From contig NZ_CP038853.1 in assembly GCF_004792415.1 (NCBI RefSeq), positions 1,364,001 to 1,428,000 of the forward strand: 64,000 bases of DNA, written 5' to 3'. The stretch is from Pantoea vagans (lineage in GTDB: Bacteria > Pseudomonadota > Gammaproteobacteria > Enterobacterales > Enterobacteriaceae). Shown piece after piece: positions 39,201-47,900 of this stretch. The position numbers and the translations under genes are program-made. The notes below the pieces were generated by a model. It was not told the origin of the DNA. It worked only from the letters and a program-made list of their open reading frames with translations, and did not search any database. Each line of letters opens with the position of its first letter. Positions within the stretch are counted from its first letter, which is position 1.

Positions 39201-39576
39201 TTGCCCAGTCATGCAGCGAATTCAGCGGCGCGCGCCGATCCAGCAGGGCGCGCAGCAGCATGCCACCCACGCTGGCCTGAATAAGATTAAGCAGCGCGAA
39301 TTTAATATTAGCGAGGGCAGGTCCGATGATGATGGCATTCGCCCCCGCAGTGCCCAGCACACAGGCGGTCAGCAGCAGCGGCAGCTGTCGTGACGGGCAG
39401 CGGAAAACCACGACGGTCATTAAGGTGGTCGGGAACCAGAGCGGGGAAATCTTCCCGCTGACAACGATCAGTTCAAGACAGAACATCGTCAGGACAAACA
39501 CCACGCAGCCAAGCACCAGGGCCGAGAGCCAGCGGTTTGGCGGGTTATTTTGCGGGGACAGGATCTCTATCGTCAT
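36241..39576 (-). CDS. dgcE: Diguanylate cyclase DgcE (MASE1-PAS-GGDEF, degenerate EAL)
   Basis: A 1111-residue inner-membrane signalling protein. Residues 1-~300 hold about eight to ten hydrophobic helices (MASE1), then PAS modules (SAIGMALVAPQGNWLQVN; EAGGIGVWEWNLLTGEML; DSIGEAVISTDKEMRV) and a GGDEF cyclase with intact LARLGGDEFALL near residue 765. The last ~250 residues have the EAL layout but no E-x-L and few metal ligands, so hydrolysis is unlikely. In E. coli DgcE makes c-di-GMP for curli and cellulose control; here it lies near a large EPS operon, a link that is inference. Confidence 0.93.
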   Translation of the reverse strand: MTIEILSPQNNPPNRWLSALVLGCVVFVLTMFCLELIVVSGKISPLWFPTTLMTVVVFRCPSRQLPLLLTACVLGTAGANAIIIGPALANIKFALLNLIQASVGGMLLRALLDRRAPLNSLHDWARMVVSVGIVTPLLGGVLAIWTLQVSGHASFPFFYTWVISEIIGMLVLGPMLLLLPWPLRRAQFSDLRLAESLLTLVLTLGASYLALRFLPWPFTFIVVILFWCAVRLPKLQAFVLFFLNASFISMLLAFDLVNVVNNNSALGPVSSWLPFLLVLIPSHIMSLVMDAFRREKLHITDSETRFRHAMEYSAIGMALVAPQGNWLQVNRSLCQILGYPAEELKRLTFQQITHPDDLSLDLEHATRLLEGEIDTYTFEKRYFRKDGEIVWARLTVSLVRDSSYAPLYFIAQIIDISELKQSEQVNRRLMERITLANEAGGIGVWEWNLLTGEMLWDKRMYALFGLAPHESPSYDLWVHLLHPADREYAALTVQQAIELRSAFHMEYRVVDAQGQRWVRTQANRQLSKEGRIERMLGICQDITPLRNLNEALFQEKERMAITLDSIGEAVISTDKEMRVAFMNPVAEKMSGLSQEQAAGQPLSELLHITQGRNGPEVENLLLCQLPAEKITPGLAEDLVLHTPDGGHIDIHYSITPLRSEAGLEQGAVMVIQDVSESRKLMKRLSYSALHDTLTRLPNRASFELQLKRLLFDAAEHQHQHVLVFIDLDKFKAVNDSAGHAAGDALLRELSDLMQHHLRSSDFLARLGGDEFALLMPDCEVDQAHDVVQRIVAAVNDYRFQWLGRLYHVGASAGVTQISADNCQSGDVLSQADIACYNAKRSGRGRLVIYEQHRLPLPGNHQGMDAAMIDALQIELPAWAVAPPKTPQAAFIWLLEVQLLTADGLLVDETLLRNNLPDDSLRRRLDNNILDTFFRHDVQRLNSKGIPVILPLNAQVLNDAVFVQQLCQRFVAEGLSDSRCGFAFPAASVLSKGDQLYAALMQLRQCGCRVVLQHFGRNLDAFNLLSDEVVDYLVLAPELVANVHNNLMDEMLLTIIQGQATQRNISVLAGPISVPAVLSTLATLDVDGVWGSAVAEHQPLRSLAEDRIFAIR

Positions 39577-39739
39577 GCGGACTTCCGGCAGGGTGCAGGG
39601 CTCCGCAACGGCGAATCAGGCACCAGTCATTCTCTGACTGCATGCTAGCACATTCGGCAAAGAAAAAAGGGGTGAAATCAATATTGCCCGTTATTCGGCG
39701 AATTGACGGGCAGGGTAAAATTGATTGCCAGCGTGTTGA

Positions 39740-40354
39740 TTACTGGCGGAAAAGATCGGCGCGGGTATAAGGTTTCTCCAGGCCCGCGAGGCTGGCAGAG
39801 AAGCGCTCCAGAAACTGCTGCGTCGTTGCGACGCGACCGTGACTCATCAATACAAACGGCACTAACAGCGCGGCACCCACCTGCGGCCAGCTGAAGCCTT
39901 TTAATGAGGTGCGGCGCTGCGAAATCAGAAACGCGGTGCTCAGCGTAAAGCCCAGCAGCAGACCGGTAGCGACCTCACTTTTAGAGTGGGCGTGGATCAC
40001 CAGGCGTGAGAAACCGACCATCAGTGGGATCAGGTAACCGACGCCAATCGCCGCGATACGCCATTTTGCTGACCAGCGCCCGGAGATCAGCCATAACATG
40101 ACCGGCCATAGCGTCGCGGACATGGCGCTGTGACCGCTGAAACCGGTGAAATTAAACCGGGCGCTGCCAATGCCAAATCCCAGAAACAGAATTTTCGAGA
40201 GGCTGACGGTCAGGCCAGCCAGGCCAAAAGCCACAATCCAGTAAAAGACCGTAAGACGATTGTCACTCTTCCACGGCAAAATCAGCGCAATAATCACCGC
40301 TGTCGGAATCAACAGCATGCTGTCGCCAAAATAGGTCAAAGTCTTCCAGTGCAT
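39740..40354 (-). CDS. PAP2-family phosphatase
   Basis: A 204-residue integral membrane phosphatase of the lipid/undecaprenyl-phosphate class. The motifs are in order: GFSGHSAMSATLW (SGH, phosphate-binding) and SRLVIHAHSKSEVATG (SRxxxxxH, with Glu in place of the usual Asp after it), with five or six membrane helices. The first KxxxxxxRP motif is not clear. Possible roles are recycling of undecaprenyl pyrophosphate or phosphatidate dephosphorylation. The gene occupies the place of alkA in E. coli and is divergent from udk. Confidence 0.82.
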   Translation of the reverse strand: MHWKTLTYFGDSMLLIPTAVIIALILPWKSDNRLTVFYWIVAFGLAGLTVSLSKILFLGFGIGSARFNFTGFSGHSAMSATLWPVMLWLISGRWSAKWRIAAIGVGYLIPLMVGFSRLVIHAHSKSEVATGLLLGFTLSTAFLISQRRTSLKGFSWPQVGAALLVPFVLMSHGRVATTQQFLERFSASLAGLEKPYTRADLFRQ

Positions 40355-40638
40355 ACCACTCCTGATGCATCATTCGGTCGAAACGATTGCGGCGCGCGTC
40401 GTCAGAACAGCGCGCCGCGCAGGCCATTTTATTTATAGTATGGTGTGACGTTAGTTTATCGGTGAAATGAGTGGCGTCCAAAGGAGAAAGTCTGAAAAGT
40501 CGCCGACGCCATTTTTGTGGCATCAAAAGGCCGAAATCCCTATACTTAGCGCGAACACACCCTCTCCATTTCGGCCCGTCCGCTGCCCGCGTAATGTGTG
40601 ACCAGTGGCAGGCTCCAGTTATCAGGTCCTAAAATAGT

Positions 40639-41280
40639 ATGACTGACAAGTCTCATCAGTGCGTGATTGTAGGCATTGCCGGCGCTTCCGCATCCGGTAA
40701 AAGTTTAATTGCCAGCACGCTCTATCGTGAAATCCGTGATCAGGTAGGTGACGAGCACATCGGGGTGATCCCGGAAGATGCTTATTACAAAGATCAAAGT
40801 CACCTCACCATGGAAGAGAGGGTTAAAACCAATTATGACCATCCGAGTGCGATGGATCATGATTTGCTGTTGCAGCATCTGCAGGCGGTGAAAGCCGGCC
40901 AGGATATTGAGCTGCCGGTTTACAGCTATGTTGAACACACCCGCACCCAGCAGACGCATCACCTGAAGGCCAAAAAGGTCATTATTCTTGAAGGCATTCT
41001 GCTGTTGACTGACGCCCGTTTGCGCCAGGAACTCAACTTCTCTATCTTCGTGGACACGCCGCTCGACATCTGTCTGATGCGCCGCATGAAACGTGACGTC
41101 AACGAGCGTGGCCGTTCAATGGATTCGGTAATGAGTCAGTATCAGAAGACCGTGCGTCCGATGTTCCTGCAGTTTATCGAGCCATCAAAACAGTACGCCG
41201 ATATTATTGTGCCGCGCGGCGGAAAAAACCGTATCGCCATCGATATCCTCAAGGCGAAAATCAACCAGTTTTTTGAATAA
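40639..41280 (+). CDS. udk: Uridine kinase
   Basis: A 213-residue pyrimidine ribonucleoside kinase of the salvage pathway. The P-loop GASASGKS is at 15-22, followed by [17 protein letters not shown] and [12 protein letters not shown] (nucleoside site), [10 protein letters not shown] (Walker B) and [13 protein letters not shown] (lid). It sits upstream of dcd as in E. coli. Confidence 0.97.
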   Translation: MTDKSHQCVIVGIAGASASGKSLIASTLYREIRDQVGDEHIGVIPEDAYYKDQSHLTMEERVKTNYDHPSAMDHDLLLQHLQAVKAGQDIELPVYSYVEHTRTQQTHHLKAKKVIILEGILLLTDARLRQELNFSIFVDTPLDICLMRRMKRDVNERGRSMDSVMSQYQKTVRPMFLQFIEPSKQYADIIVPRGGKNRIAIDILKAKINQFFE

Positions 41281-41361
41281 CGCACGTCCTTCCGGACGTG
41301 GTGCAGACCGGCGGCAGGCACGCATGCCGGTTTGCTACACTTATGTCATGGAGTTACCGCA

Positions 41362-41943
41362 ATGAGATTATGCGATCGCGATATCGAAGCCTGGCTGGAC
41401 ACTGGCAAACTGGCCATTGAGCCACGCCCGCCGGTCGAGCGCATTAATGGTGCCACGGTCGATGTGCGTCTGGGTAATCAGTTCCGTACTTTCAGCGGTC
41501 ATACCGCGGCTTTTATCGACCTGAGCGGCCCGAAACAGGAAGTGAGTGCGGCACTGGACCGGGTGATGAGCGATGAGATCGTGCTGCCGGATGGCGAAGC
41601 CTTTTTCCTCCATCCGGGTGAACTGGCGCTGGCGGTGACGCTGGAATCGGTGACGCTGCCCGACGATCTGGTCGGCTGGCTGGATGGCCGCTCCTCGCTG
41701 GCTCGCCTTGGGCTGATGGTTCACGTGACGGCTCACCGCATAGATCCAGGCTGGCAGGGTCGTATCGTGCTGGAGTTCTACAATTCAGGTAAACTGCCGC
41801 TGGCGCTGCGTCCCGGCATGTTAATCGGCGCGCTGAGTTTTGAACCACTTTCAGGTCCGGCTGCACGTCCCTACAACCGGCGTGAAGATGCAAAATATCG
41901 CGGTCAGCAGGGCGCTGATGCCAGCCGTATCGATAAAGACTGA
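41362..41943 (+). CDS. dcd: dCTP deaminase
   Basis: A 193-residue trimeric enzyme converting dCTP to dUTP. Starts [17 protein letters not shown]; an in-frame ATG 10 codons earlier is unlikely. The nucleotide motif [20 protein letters not shown] and the following [14 protein letters not shown] are unmistakable. It lies between udk and asmA, 81 bases after the former and 12 before the latter. Confidence 0.97.
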   Translation: MRLCDRDIEAWLDTGKLAIEPRPPVERINGATVDVRLGNQFRTFSGHTAAFIDLSGPKQEVSAALDRVMSDEIVLPDGEAFFLHPGELALAVTLESVTLPDDLVGWLDGRSSLARLGLMVHVTAHRIDPGWQGRIVLEFYNSGKLPLALRPGMLIGALSFEPLSGPAARPYNRREDAKYRGQQGADASRIDKD

Positions 41944-41955
41944 TTTGAGGATGTA

Positions 41956-43779
41956 ATGAAAAGAGTGATAACCACGCTGGCCATCCTGTTAGTGGTGGTC
42001 GTAACGGGAATGAGCGCGCTGGTACTGCTGGTCAATCCCAACGACTTTCGTGCCTATATGGTGCAACAGGTCGAACAACGCAGTGGTTATCGCCTTGAAG
42101 TCAGCAGCGATCTGCGCTGGCACGTCTGGCCTCAGCTCAGTATCCTGGCAGGGCGGATGAGTCTCACCGCGCCGGGTGCCAGCCAGCCGCTGGTCTCGGC
42201 AGAAAACATGCGGCTTGATGTCGATCTCTGGCCACTCTTATCCCATCAGCTCAGCGTCAGTCAGGTGCTGCTGAAAAATGCGATCGTGCGGGTCACGCCA
42301 GAGAGCAGCGCGCAGCGTGCTAAAAATGCGCCTCAGGGTCCGCGCGATGCGGAGCCAGCCCCGGCGTCCAGCGGCTGGTCATTTGATATTGCTAAGCTGC
42401 GGGTAGCTGACAGTCTGCTTATCTGGCAGCAGCCGGGCGGTGACGAATATAATTTCCGCGACCTCAACATCAATATGGAACAGGACGCGAACAAGCTGGC
42501 GACCCTGTCGCTGAGCACCAGCCTGATGCGCAATCAGCGCAACGCGACTCTGAATCTCAAAGGCCAGCTTGATGCCGCGCAATATCCCCATCGTCTCAGC
42601 GGCCAGCTGCAGCAGCTTGATTACTCGCTTTCCGGTGCCGATATCCCGGTTCAGGGAATTAAAGGCTCACTGAGCCTGCAGGGCGAATGGGATGGCGACC
42701 GCCAGCAGTTCTCTTTCAGCAATCTGCAGCTCACCGCCAACGACAGTACGCTGACCGGGCAGGGTAGCGGACAGGCTATTCCGCCACAGCAGCTGGCGCT
42801 GGATCTGAAAGCCAGCACGCTGAATCTGGATAATTTACTCACCAGCACGCCGGTCTCTGAAACGCCTGGCGTGCAGCATGCCTCTGTGGCCCGTTCGCCG
42901 GTGATCGCGGCCCCACGGGAGCGTAGCAACGCCGACTCTCCGCTGAATGACCTGAACCTGGCGCTGAAATTACAGGCGGACAGTGTGGTATGGCGCGGCC
43001 TCACCCTGACCGGCCTTGCGGTAAACGCCAGCAATCAGCAGGGACTAATGACGCTGAACACGCTCAGCGGCAAACTGGGCAATGGCAGCTTCTCGGTTCC
43101 CGGCAGCATTGATATTCGTCAGCCGGAAACGCAGGTCAGCCTGAAACCCCAACTCCGGTTGATTGCCATTCAGCCACTGCTGAAAGCGTTTGAACTGCCG
43201 GAAAGTCTGCAGGGAAACCTGAGTCTCGACGGCGAGCTGTCGGGCAATACGCTGACGGTTGAGGCGGCGAAGCGCAGCTGGCAGGGCAGGGCGACCATCA
43301 GCGCCAGTAACCTGAAGCTGGCACAGCTTAATCTGCAGCAGATGGTGCAGCGTGCCGTGGCTCGGGTCAGTGATAAAGTCAGCAGCCAGGAAGCCGTCGA
43401 TGAAGGCATTGAGTCGATCAGTGGTCAGGTCGCGCTGAATAAAGGTGTACTCAGCTTCAGCGATATCAATGGCAATGGTCAGAATCTGGGCCTGCAGGGC
43501 GCGGGTAAAGTCGACATGGTGCAGCAACAGCTGGACGTCACGCTGGGACTGAAAATCAGCGGCTGGCGTGGCGATGAGGCGCTGGTGAAGACACTCTCCA
43601 GTCAGCCGGTTCCGCTGCGTATGTATGGTGACTGGAACAGTCTGCAATATTCCCTGCCGGTGGATGCCGTGCTGCGTGACCGTCTTCAGAGTGAAGCGAA
43701 GTCACGGCTGAATCAGTGGATCGATCGTCAGAAAGAGGGCGAGAATAAAGAGAACCTGAAGAAAATCATGCGCCCGTAG
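41956..43779 (+). CDS. asmA: Outer-membrane assembly protein AsmA
   Basis: A 607-residue AsmA-like inner-membrane-anchored protein of the bridge-type lipid transport family. An N-terminal helix (ITTLAILLVVVVTGMSALVL) is followed by the conserved NPNDFRAYMVQQVEQRSGY, then a long periplasmic beta-rich domain ending with a charged helix (RLNQWIDRQKEGENKE). The gene follows dcd by 12 bases, as in E. coli. The stop codon TAG lies in the 3-base loop of a 9-bp hairpin (43768-43788). Confidence 0.95.
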   Translation: MKRVITTLAILLVVVVTGMSALVLLVNPNDFRAYMVQQVEQRSGYRLEVSSDLRWHVWPQLSILAGRMSLTAPGASQPLVSAENMRLDVDLWPLLSHQLSVSQVLLKNAIVRVTPESSAQRAKNAPQGPRDAEPAPASSGWSFDIAKLRVADSLLIWQQPGGDEYNFRDLNINMEQDANKLATLSLSTSLMRNQRNATLNLKGQLDAAQYPHRLSGQLQQLDYSLSGADIPVQGIKGSLSLQGEWDGDRQQFSFSNLQLTANDSTLTGQGSGQAIPPQQLALDLKASTLNLDNLLTSTPVSETPGVQHASVARSPVIAAPRERSNADSPLNDLNLALKLQADSVVWRGLTLTGLAVNASNQQGLMTLNTLSGKLGNGSFSVPGSIDIRQPETQVSLKPQLRLIAIQPLLKAFELPESLQGNLSLDGELSGNTLTVEAAKRSWQGRATISASNLKLAQLNLQQMVQRAVARVSDKVSSQEAVDEGIESISGQVALNKGVLSFSDINGNGQNLGLQGAGKVDMVQQQLDVTLGLKISGWRGDEALVKTLSSQPVPLRMYGDWNSLQYSLPVDAVLRDRLQSEAKSRLNQWIDRQKEGENKENLKKIMRP

Positions 43780-43788
43780 CGGGCGCAT
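43768..43788. terminator. Hairpin over the asmA stop codon
   Basis: ATGCGCCCG (43768-43776) and CGGGCGCAT (43780-43788) form a perfect 9-bp stem with the asmA stop codon TAG as loop. No T run follows, so it may act as a mRNA 3'-end stabiliser or weak terminator between convergent asmA and yegH. Confidence 0.5.
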
Positions 43789-43809
43789 GCTGTCAAACCG
43801 GGTGACGGG

Positions 43810-45381
43810 TTAAACCTCGTAATCGCTATCAGGCTGCAGCAGAATTTCGACTTTCTGAACCCGATGATTTTCCACCTGCAGGGTTCTCAGCCGGTAATCA
43901 CCCAGCTGCAACACTTCCCCTTCCTGAGGGATATGCTGCAGCTTATCCATCAGTAAACCTGCCAGCGTATGATAGTCACGCTGCTCGTCCAGCGGCAGTT
44001 TCACATAGAGCGCCAGATCTTCCAGTGGCATATGGCCGTTGGCAATCCAGTGCCCCTCTCCCTGAATCTGAATATCGTAGCGGGCATCAATCTCTCCCGC
44101 CTCATTCGGCAGATTGCCCGCAATGGTCTCCATCACATCGCTCAGGGTCACCACGCCCTCTACTGAACCAAACTCATCCACCACAAAAGCAAAATGCGTA
44201 TGGGCCTGCCGGAACTGTTCCAGCGCCTGCAGCAGCGTCAGACGTTCAGGAAAGACCAGCGGCTGCCGAACCAGGGCGCGCAGATCGAGTGAATTGTGGT
44301 GCAGCGACTGGTGAAGCAGATCGATAACGTGCACCACGCCCAGCGGTTCGCTGGAGTTGTCCGTTATCAGGATGCGCGTGTGCTGATTGCGGTCGAGGCG
44401 TGACATGATCTCTGCCGGATCGTCACTGAGGTCGATATGGTCGACGTCATGGCGCGAGGTCATTATGCTGTTGACGTGGCGCTGGCCCATGCCCAGCACC
44501 CTGGCAATCATCACCCGTTCCTGACGATTGAACAGCATGCTGGCGTCGCTGTCAGCAATCAGTGACGAGGTTTTCGCATCCAGTTCCGCCGGTTCCGCTG
44601 CACCCCGCAACATGCGTAACACCGCTTCCGCCGTGCGCTGGCGCAGCGGACGACCCGCCGACAGCACACGCCGACGGTTAAAGTGAGCCAGCTGGTTCAG
44701 TGCCTCAATGATGACCGAGAAGCCGATAGCCGCATAGAGATAGCCTTTAGGGATGACAAAGCCAAAGCCTTCCGCCACCAGGCTGAAGCCAATCATCAGC
44801 AGGAAGCTTAAACATAGGATGACAATCGTAGGGTGGTTATTCACAAAGCGGGTCAGCGGCTTGCTGGCGAGCAGCATCAGCAGAATGGCGATGGTGACCG
44901 CAATCATCATGACCGGCAATTCATTCACCATGCCGACGGCGGTAATTACCGCATCCAGCGAGAAGATGGCATCCAGCACCACGATTTGCGCCACCACCGG
45001 CCAGAATTTAGCGCCGCCTTTTTGTTGACCGGCATCTTCATCATGACCTTCAAGGCGCGCATTCAACTCTGTTGTGGCTTTAAATAGCAGGAAAATCCCG
45101 CCTGACAGCAGCAGTAAGTCGCGCGCACTGAAGGGGTGGCCCGCCAGCGTAACCCAGGGTTCTTTGAGCGTAACCAGCCAGGAAAGCGAAGCCAGCAGCA
45201 ATAAGCGGCACACTAACGCCAGCAGCAGTCCGATGACGCGCGCGCGGTCGCGAAGGGGGCTGGGAAGCTTCTCAACCAGGATGGCAATGAAGATCAGATT
45301 GTCGATGCCTAAAACCAGTTCCAGAACGATTAGCGTTACTAATCCCGCCCATAGCGAGGGATCTGCAATTACCTCCAGCAT
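43810..45381 (-). CDS. yegH: TerC/CBS/CorC-domain membrane protein YegH
   Basis: A 523-residue protein: residues 1-~240 are a TerC-type membrane domain ([40 protein letters not shown] with its metal-site acidic residues), then a CBS pair, and a C-terminal CorC/HlyC transporter-associated domain. The start [13 protein letters not shown] at 45379-45381 fits E. coli YegH; a longer frame has 39 extra unrelated residues. Metal or manganese handling is suggested by the family. In E. coli yegH also lies just upstream of the exopolysaccharide genes, divergent from them. Confidence 0.92.
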   Translation of the reverse strand: MLEVIADPSLWAGLVTLIVLELVLGIDNLIFIAILVEKLPSPLRDRARVIGLLLALVCRLLLLASLSWLVTLKEPWVTLAGHPFSARDLLLLSGGIFLLFKATTELNARLEGHDEDAGQQKGGAKFWPVVAQIVVLDAIFSLDAVITAVGMVNELPVMMIAVTIAILLMLLASKPLTRFVNNHPTIVILCLSFLLMIGFSLVAEGFGFVIPKGYLYAAIGFSVIIEALNQLAHFNRRRVLSAGRPLRQRTAEAVLRMLRGAAEPAELDAKTSSLIADSDASMLFNRQERVMIARVLGMGQRHVNSIMTSRHDVDHIDLSDDPAEIMSRLDRNQHTRILITDNSSEPLGVVHVIDLLHQSLHHNSLDLRALVRQPLVFPERLTLLQALEQFRQAHTHFAFVVDEFGSVEGVVTLSDVMETIAGNLPNEAGEIDARYDIQIQGEGHWIANGHMPLEDLALYVKLPLDEQRDYHTLAGLLMDKLQHIPQEGEVLQLGDYRLRTLQVENHRVQKVEILLQPDSDYEV

Positions 45382-45848
45382 GCCTTGTTCACCTGAATGT
45401 CTTAAATTGGGTTTTCTCTGATGATAGTGGAGTGCGAAGCCGCGTACAAATGGCAGGGCAGGGGGGTGATAACCGGCACAGCCCGATATATTGTGCAAAA
45501 TCTGAACATAACAGTGTGACGCTTTGATTAAATTCGCAGGGTTCAGGGGAGACTATTCTGAGTCATTTTGTCACGGGAAAGCGATATTCACCTGCCGGGC
45601 TTATGCGATTTATCTCACCACGAGTATGGCATTAATCCGAATTGTACAGAAAGGATTGCACTGCCTGTCAGGCATCAATACTAATTGCTGGTAGTCTTTT
45701 TCCTAAAATAGTCCAGGGATGGCGGGACCTGCTTGTAAACAAGCCAGTAATAACTAGTATAGCAACAAGTTAGCAAACTCTGCCCCAGAGTCGTAATTTG
45801 CGTACCGATTCTACATTAATCGCAATGTAAGGAATCAGTAATTCATCT

Positions 45849-45899
45849 ATGAACACCTGTATGATGCGTTACGGTTACCTATTACGGGGAGCAATATGA
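45849..45899 (+). CDS. Micro-ORF 1 in the EPS leader (16 codons)
   Basis: ATG at 45849 to TGA at 45897-45899, encoding MNTCMMRYGYLLRGAI. Its stop overlaps the start of the next micro-ORF in an ATGA arrangement typical of translational coupling. The nearest AAGGA lies about 15 bases before the ATG, too far for strong initiation. Too short for similarity; translation is unproven. Confidence 0.3.
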   Translation: MNTCMMRYGYLLRGAI

Positions 45900-45940
45900 A
45901 TGATGACAGCGATATTGGCAGCGACAGCCAAGGGCGGTAG
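45896..45940 (+). CDS. Micro-ORF 2 in the EPS leader, ending inside ops
   Basis: ATG at 45896 with GGGGAG seven bases upstream, encoding MNDDSDIGSDSQGR. The stop TAG (45938-45940) is the TAG of the ops element GGCGGTAG. The frame therefore runs through the JUMPStart sequence. It might be a leader peptide coupling ribosomes to an RNA polymerase paused at ops, or chance; no proof from sequence alone. Confidence 0.35.
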   Translation: MNDDSDIGSDSQGR

Positions 45941-45945
45941 CGTGC
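45912..45945 (+). promoter_or_regulatory. JUMPStart sequence with ops element (RfaH recruitment)
   Basis: ATATTGGCAGCGACAGCCA then AGGGCGGTAGCGTGC matches the 39-bp JUMPStart consensus; the ops core GGCGGTAGCGT is at 45933-45943. RfaH binds ops in the paused elongation complex and suppresses termination in long surface-polysaccharide operons. It lies 230 bases before the first structural gene. Confidence 0.9.
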
Positions 45946-46172
45946 CTGAATCGCGTTTTTCGTTGATAAAATGAGCAATGCTGGCGGTGATTAAAGTCAG
46001 AGTAATCTGTTGGTATTCATCACAATATTATTGGTGTCATGGTTAAGATCACTGGCGTAAACGCCGCAGGAGCTCCCCTTAGAAACGGCTCAGTCTGGAA
46101 AGGTTTCATCGCTTAACGATTAAACGGGCGATAGCCGTTGCGGGTTTAAGGAAATAAAATAAAGAGTTAAAT

Positions 46173-47606
46173 ATGCGCGATACAGAATTTACGTTTAAAA
46201 GTCTTATTACCAAATTAATGCTGGCATGTTCAGATTTAATTTGTTTCAACGCAGCGTTATTTGTGGCGATGATGCTAATTAATGTTCAGTCAGGTTCGCC
46301 GCTGGCAGATATTTCTGAAAAAGAAATGAATTTAAAAATTGCCACACACATTTGTCTGTCGGTAATTTGTATTGGCTGGTTCTGGGTAAGGCTGCGTCAC
46401 TACACATACCGCAAACCTTTCTGGTTCGAATTAAAAGAAGTTTTTCGTACCATTCTTATATTTTCTGTTATCGACCTGTCGATTACCGCACTGTCGCAGT
46501 GGCAGATGTCGCGTTTCGTCTGGTTACTGACATGGGTACTGGCGCTGATTTTAATTCCGACGTGTCGCGCGCTGGCTAAACGTCTGCTGAATAAAAATGG
46601 CTTGTGGAAAAAACAGACCATTATTATCGGCAGCAGCAAAAATGCGCACGAAGCCTGGCAGGCGCTGCAAAGCGAAGAGGTTATGGGTTTTGACGTCATC
46701 GCCTTTTATGACGTTGACGGAACCTGTCCGCAGGAGATCATGAACGGTGTACCGGTTCTGCGCGACGAGCAGGAGCTCTGGAGCCTGACTAACAGCGAAA
46801 CCCAGTTTATCGTGGCAGTAGAATATGAGCAGAGCCAGTATCGTGATGTGTGGCTGAAATCGCTGGCGATGCACAACTGCCGTTCAGTCTCTGTCATCCC
46901 GACGCTGCGTGGTGTACCGCTTTACGGTACTGACATGGCCTATATCTTCAGCCACGAAGTGATGATCCTGCGGGTTCAGAATAACCTGGCAAAACGCACC
47001 TCGCGTTTCCTGAAGCGGGCCTTTGATATCGTCGGTGCGCTGTCGATTATTCTGATGCTGATGCCGGCGCTGCTGGTCCTCGGCTTCCTGGTTGGACGTG
47101 ATGGCGGACCACCGATTTATGGTCACGAACGTGTCGGCATGAATGGCCGTAAATTCAAATGTCTGAAATTCCGTTCGATGGTGATTAATTCAAAAGAAGT
47201 GCTGGAAGAAGTGCTTCGTACCGATCCGATTGCGCGTGCGGAATGGGATAAAGATTTCAAACTCAAAAATGATCCACGTATTACTAAAGTGGGCCACTTC
47301 ATCCGTAAAACAAGCCTCGATGAGTTACCTCAGCTCTGGAACGTGGTGCGCGGTGATATGAGTCTGGTCGGGCCTCGTCCGGTCATTGAAGATGAACTCT
47401 GTCGTTATGCTGGTGATGTTGATTATTACCTGATGGCTAAACCAGGCATGACGGGATTGTGGCAGGTCAGCGGTCGTAATGATGTTGACTATGAAACCCG
47501 CGTCTATTTCGACTCGTGGTACGTGAAAAACTGGTCACTGTGGAATGACATCGCCATTCTGTTTAAAACAGTGGGCGTGGTGTTGAAACGCGACGGTGCC
47601 TATTAA
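46173..47606 (+). CDS. wceG1: Undecaprenyl-phosphate sugar phosphotransferase initiating EPS repeat synthesis
   Basis: A 477-residue WbaP/AmsG-type enzyme that transfers galactose-1-phosphate (in stewartan and amylovoran) to undecaprenyl phosphate. N-terminal hydrophobic helices and a central Rossmann-like CoA-binding domain precede the C-terminal catalytic part: KRAFDIVGALSIIL, RVGMNGRKFKCLKFRSM, TSLDELPQLWNVVRGDMSLV and KPGMTGLWQVSGRNDVDY. Length and sequence fit AmsG/WceG. The first gene of the EPS operon, behind the JUMPStart leader. Sugar specificity (Gal versus Glc) is inferred from the operon type. Confidence 0.93.
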   Translation: MRDTEFTFKSLITKLMLACSDLICFNAALFVAMMLINVQSGSPLADISEKEMNLKIATHICLSVICIGWFWVRLRHYTYRKPFWFELKEVFRTILIFSVIDLSITALSQWQMSRFVWLLTWVLALILIPTCRALAKRLLNKNGLWKKQTIIIGSSKNAHEAWQALQSEEVMGFDVIAFYDVDGTCPQEIMNGVPVLRDEQELWSLTNSETQFIVAVEYEQSQYRDVWLKSLAMHNCRSVSVIPTLRGVPLYGTDMAYIFSHEVMILRVQNNLAKRTSRFLKRAFDIVGALSIILMLMPALLVLGFLVGRDGGPPIYGHERVGMNGRKFKCLKFRSMVINSKEVLEEVLRTDPIARAEWDKDFKLKNDPRITKVGHFIRKTSLDELPQLWNVVRGDMSLVGPRPVIEDELCRYAGDVDYYLMAKPGMTGLWQVSGRNDVDYETRVYFDSWYVKNWSLWNDIAILFKTVGVVLKRDGAY

Positions 47607-47900
47607 TCGTGAGTCGGAATGAGCGTGCTCACGCGCGCTCCGAGGTGTTGTGCCGTTGTCAGGCGTGTCGTTAATAGCGGCCATCATCAGGGATATCGCA
47701 GTGCATTCATAGTCCGCTATGATGCAAGGCGTTTCGGGTACACCCTGGTTGATGGTCACTACTTATAACAAGTGGAGCAAGGATAATGAACGACAGGTTC
47801 AGAGCTTAAGGCTTAAGTCAGCCAGGATTTACTTTTTGTTGGACGCTTACACAGCGGCGGTTTCGCCTCTATCAATAAATAACTGATAGCGAAGATCTAA
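47607..47900. other. 294-base gap between wceG1 and wza
   Basis: No supported gene. A 49-codon plus-strand frame (47619-47768) and a 7-codon frame (about 47786) are present but lack homology; the first has only a weak upstream GGA. The gap is long for a co-transcribed operon and may hold a second promoter or an mRNA processing site; none is clear. Confidence 0.4.

Larger units (their letters stand above)
45382..46172. other. 791-base leader region of the EPS operon
   Basis: Non-coding apart from micro-ORFs listed separately. Contains two poor matches (10 of 14 positions) to the RcsAB consensus, on the minus strand at 45549-45562 and plus strand at 45703-45716; a possible TTGTAA/TATAGC promoter around 45733-45762; and the JUMPStart/ops element. 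A 25-codon frame (46039-46116) in the 3' part lacks a good ribosome-binding site. Long leaders with RcsAB control are known for amsG in Erwinia amylovora. Confidence 0.6.

Noticed and set aside
45549..45716. RcsAB boxes upstream of wceG1
   Set aside because: Two sites match only 10 of 14 consensus positions, about what chance gives in 800 AT-rich bases. Regulation by Rcs is likely from relatives but the site could not be fixed.
46039..46116. 25-codon frame late in the EPS leader (MVKITGVNAAGAPLRNGSVW...)
   Set aside because: No good ribosome-binding site; looks translatable but nothing else supports it.
47619..47768. 49-codon frame between wceG1 and wza
   Set aside because: Arg-rich product without similarity and with a weak start context.
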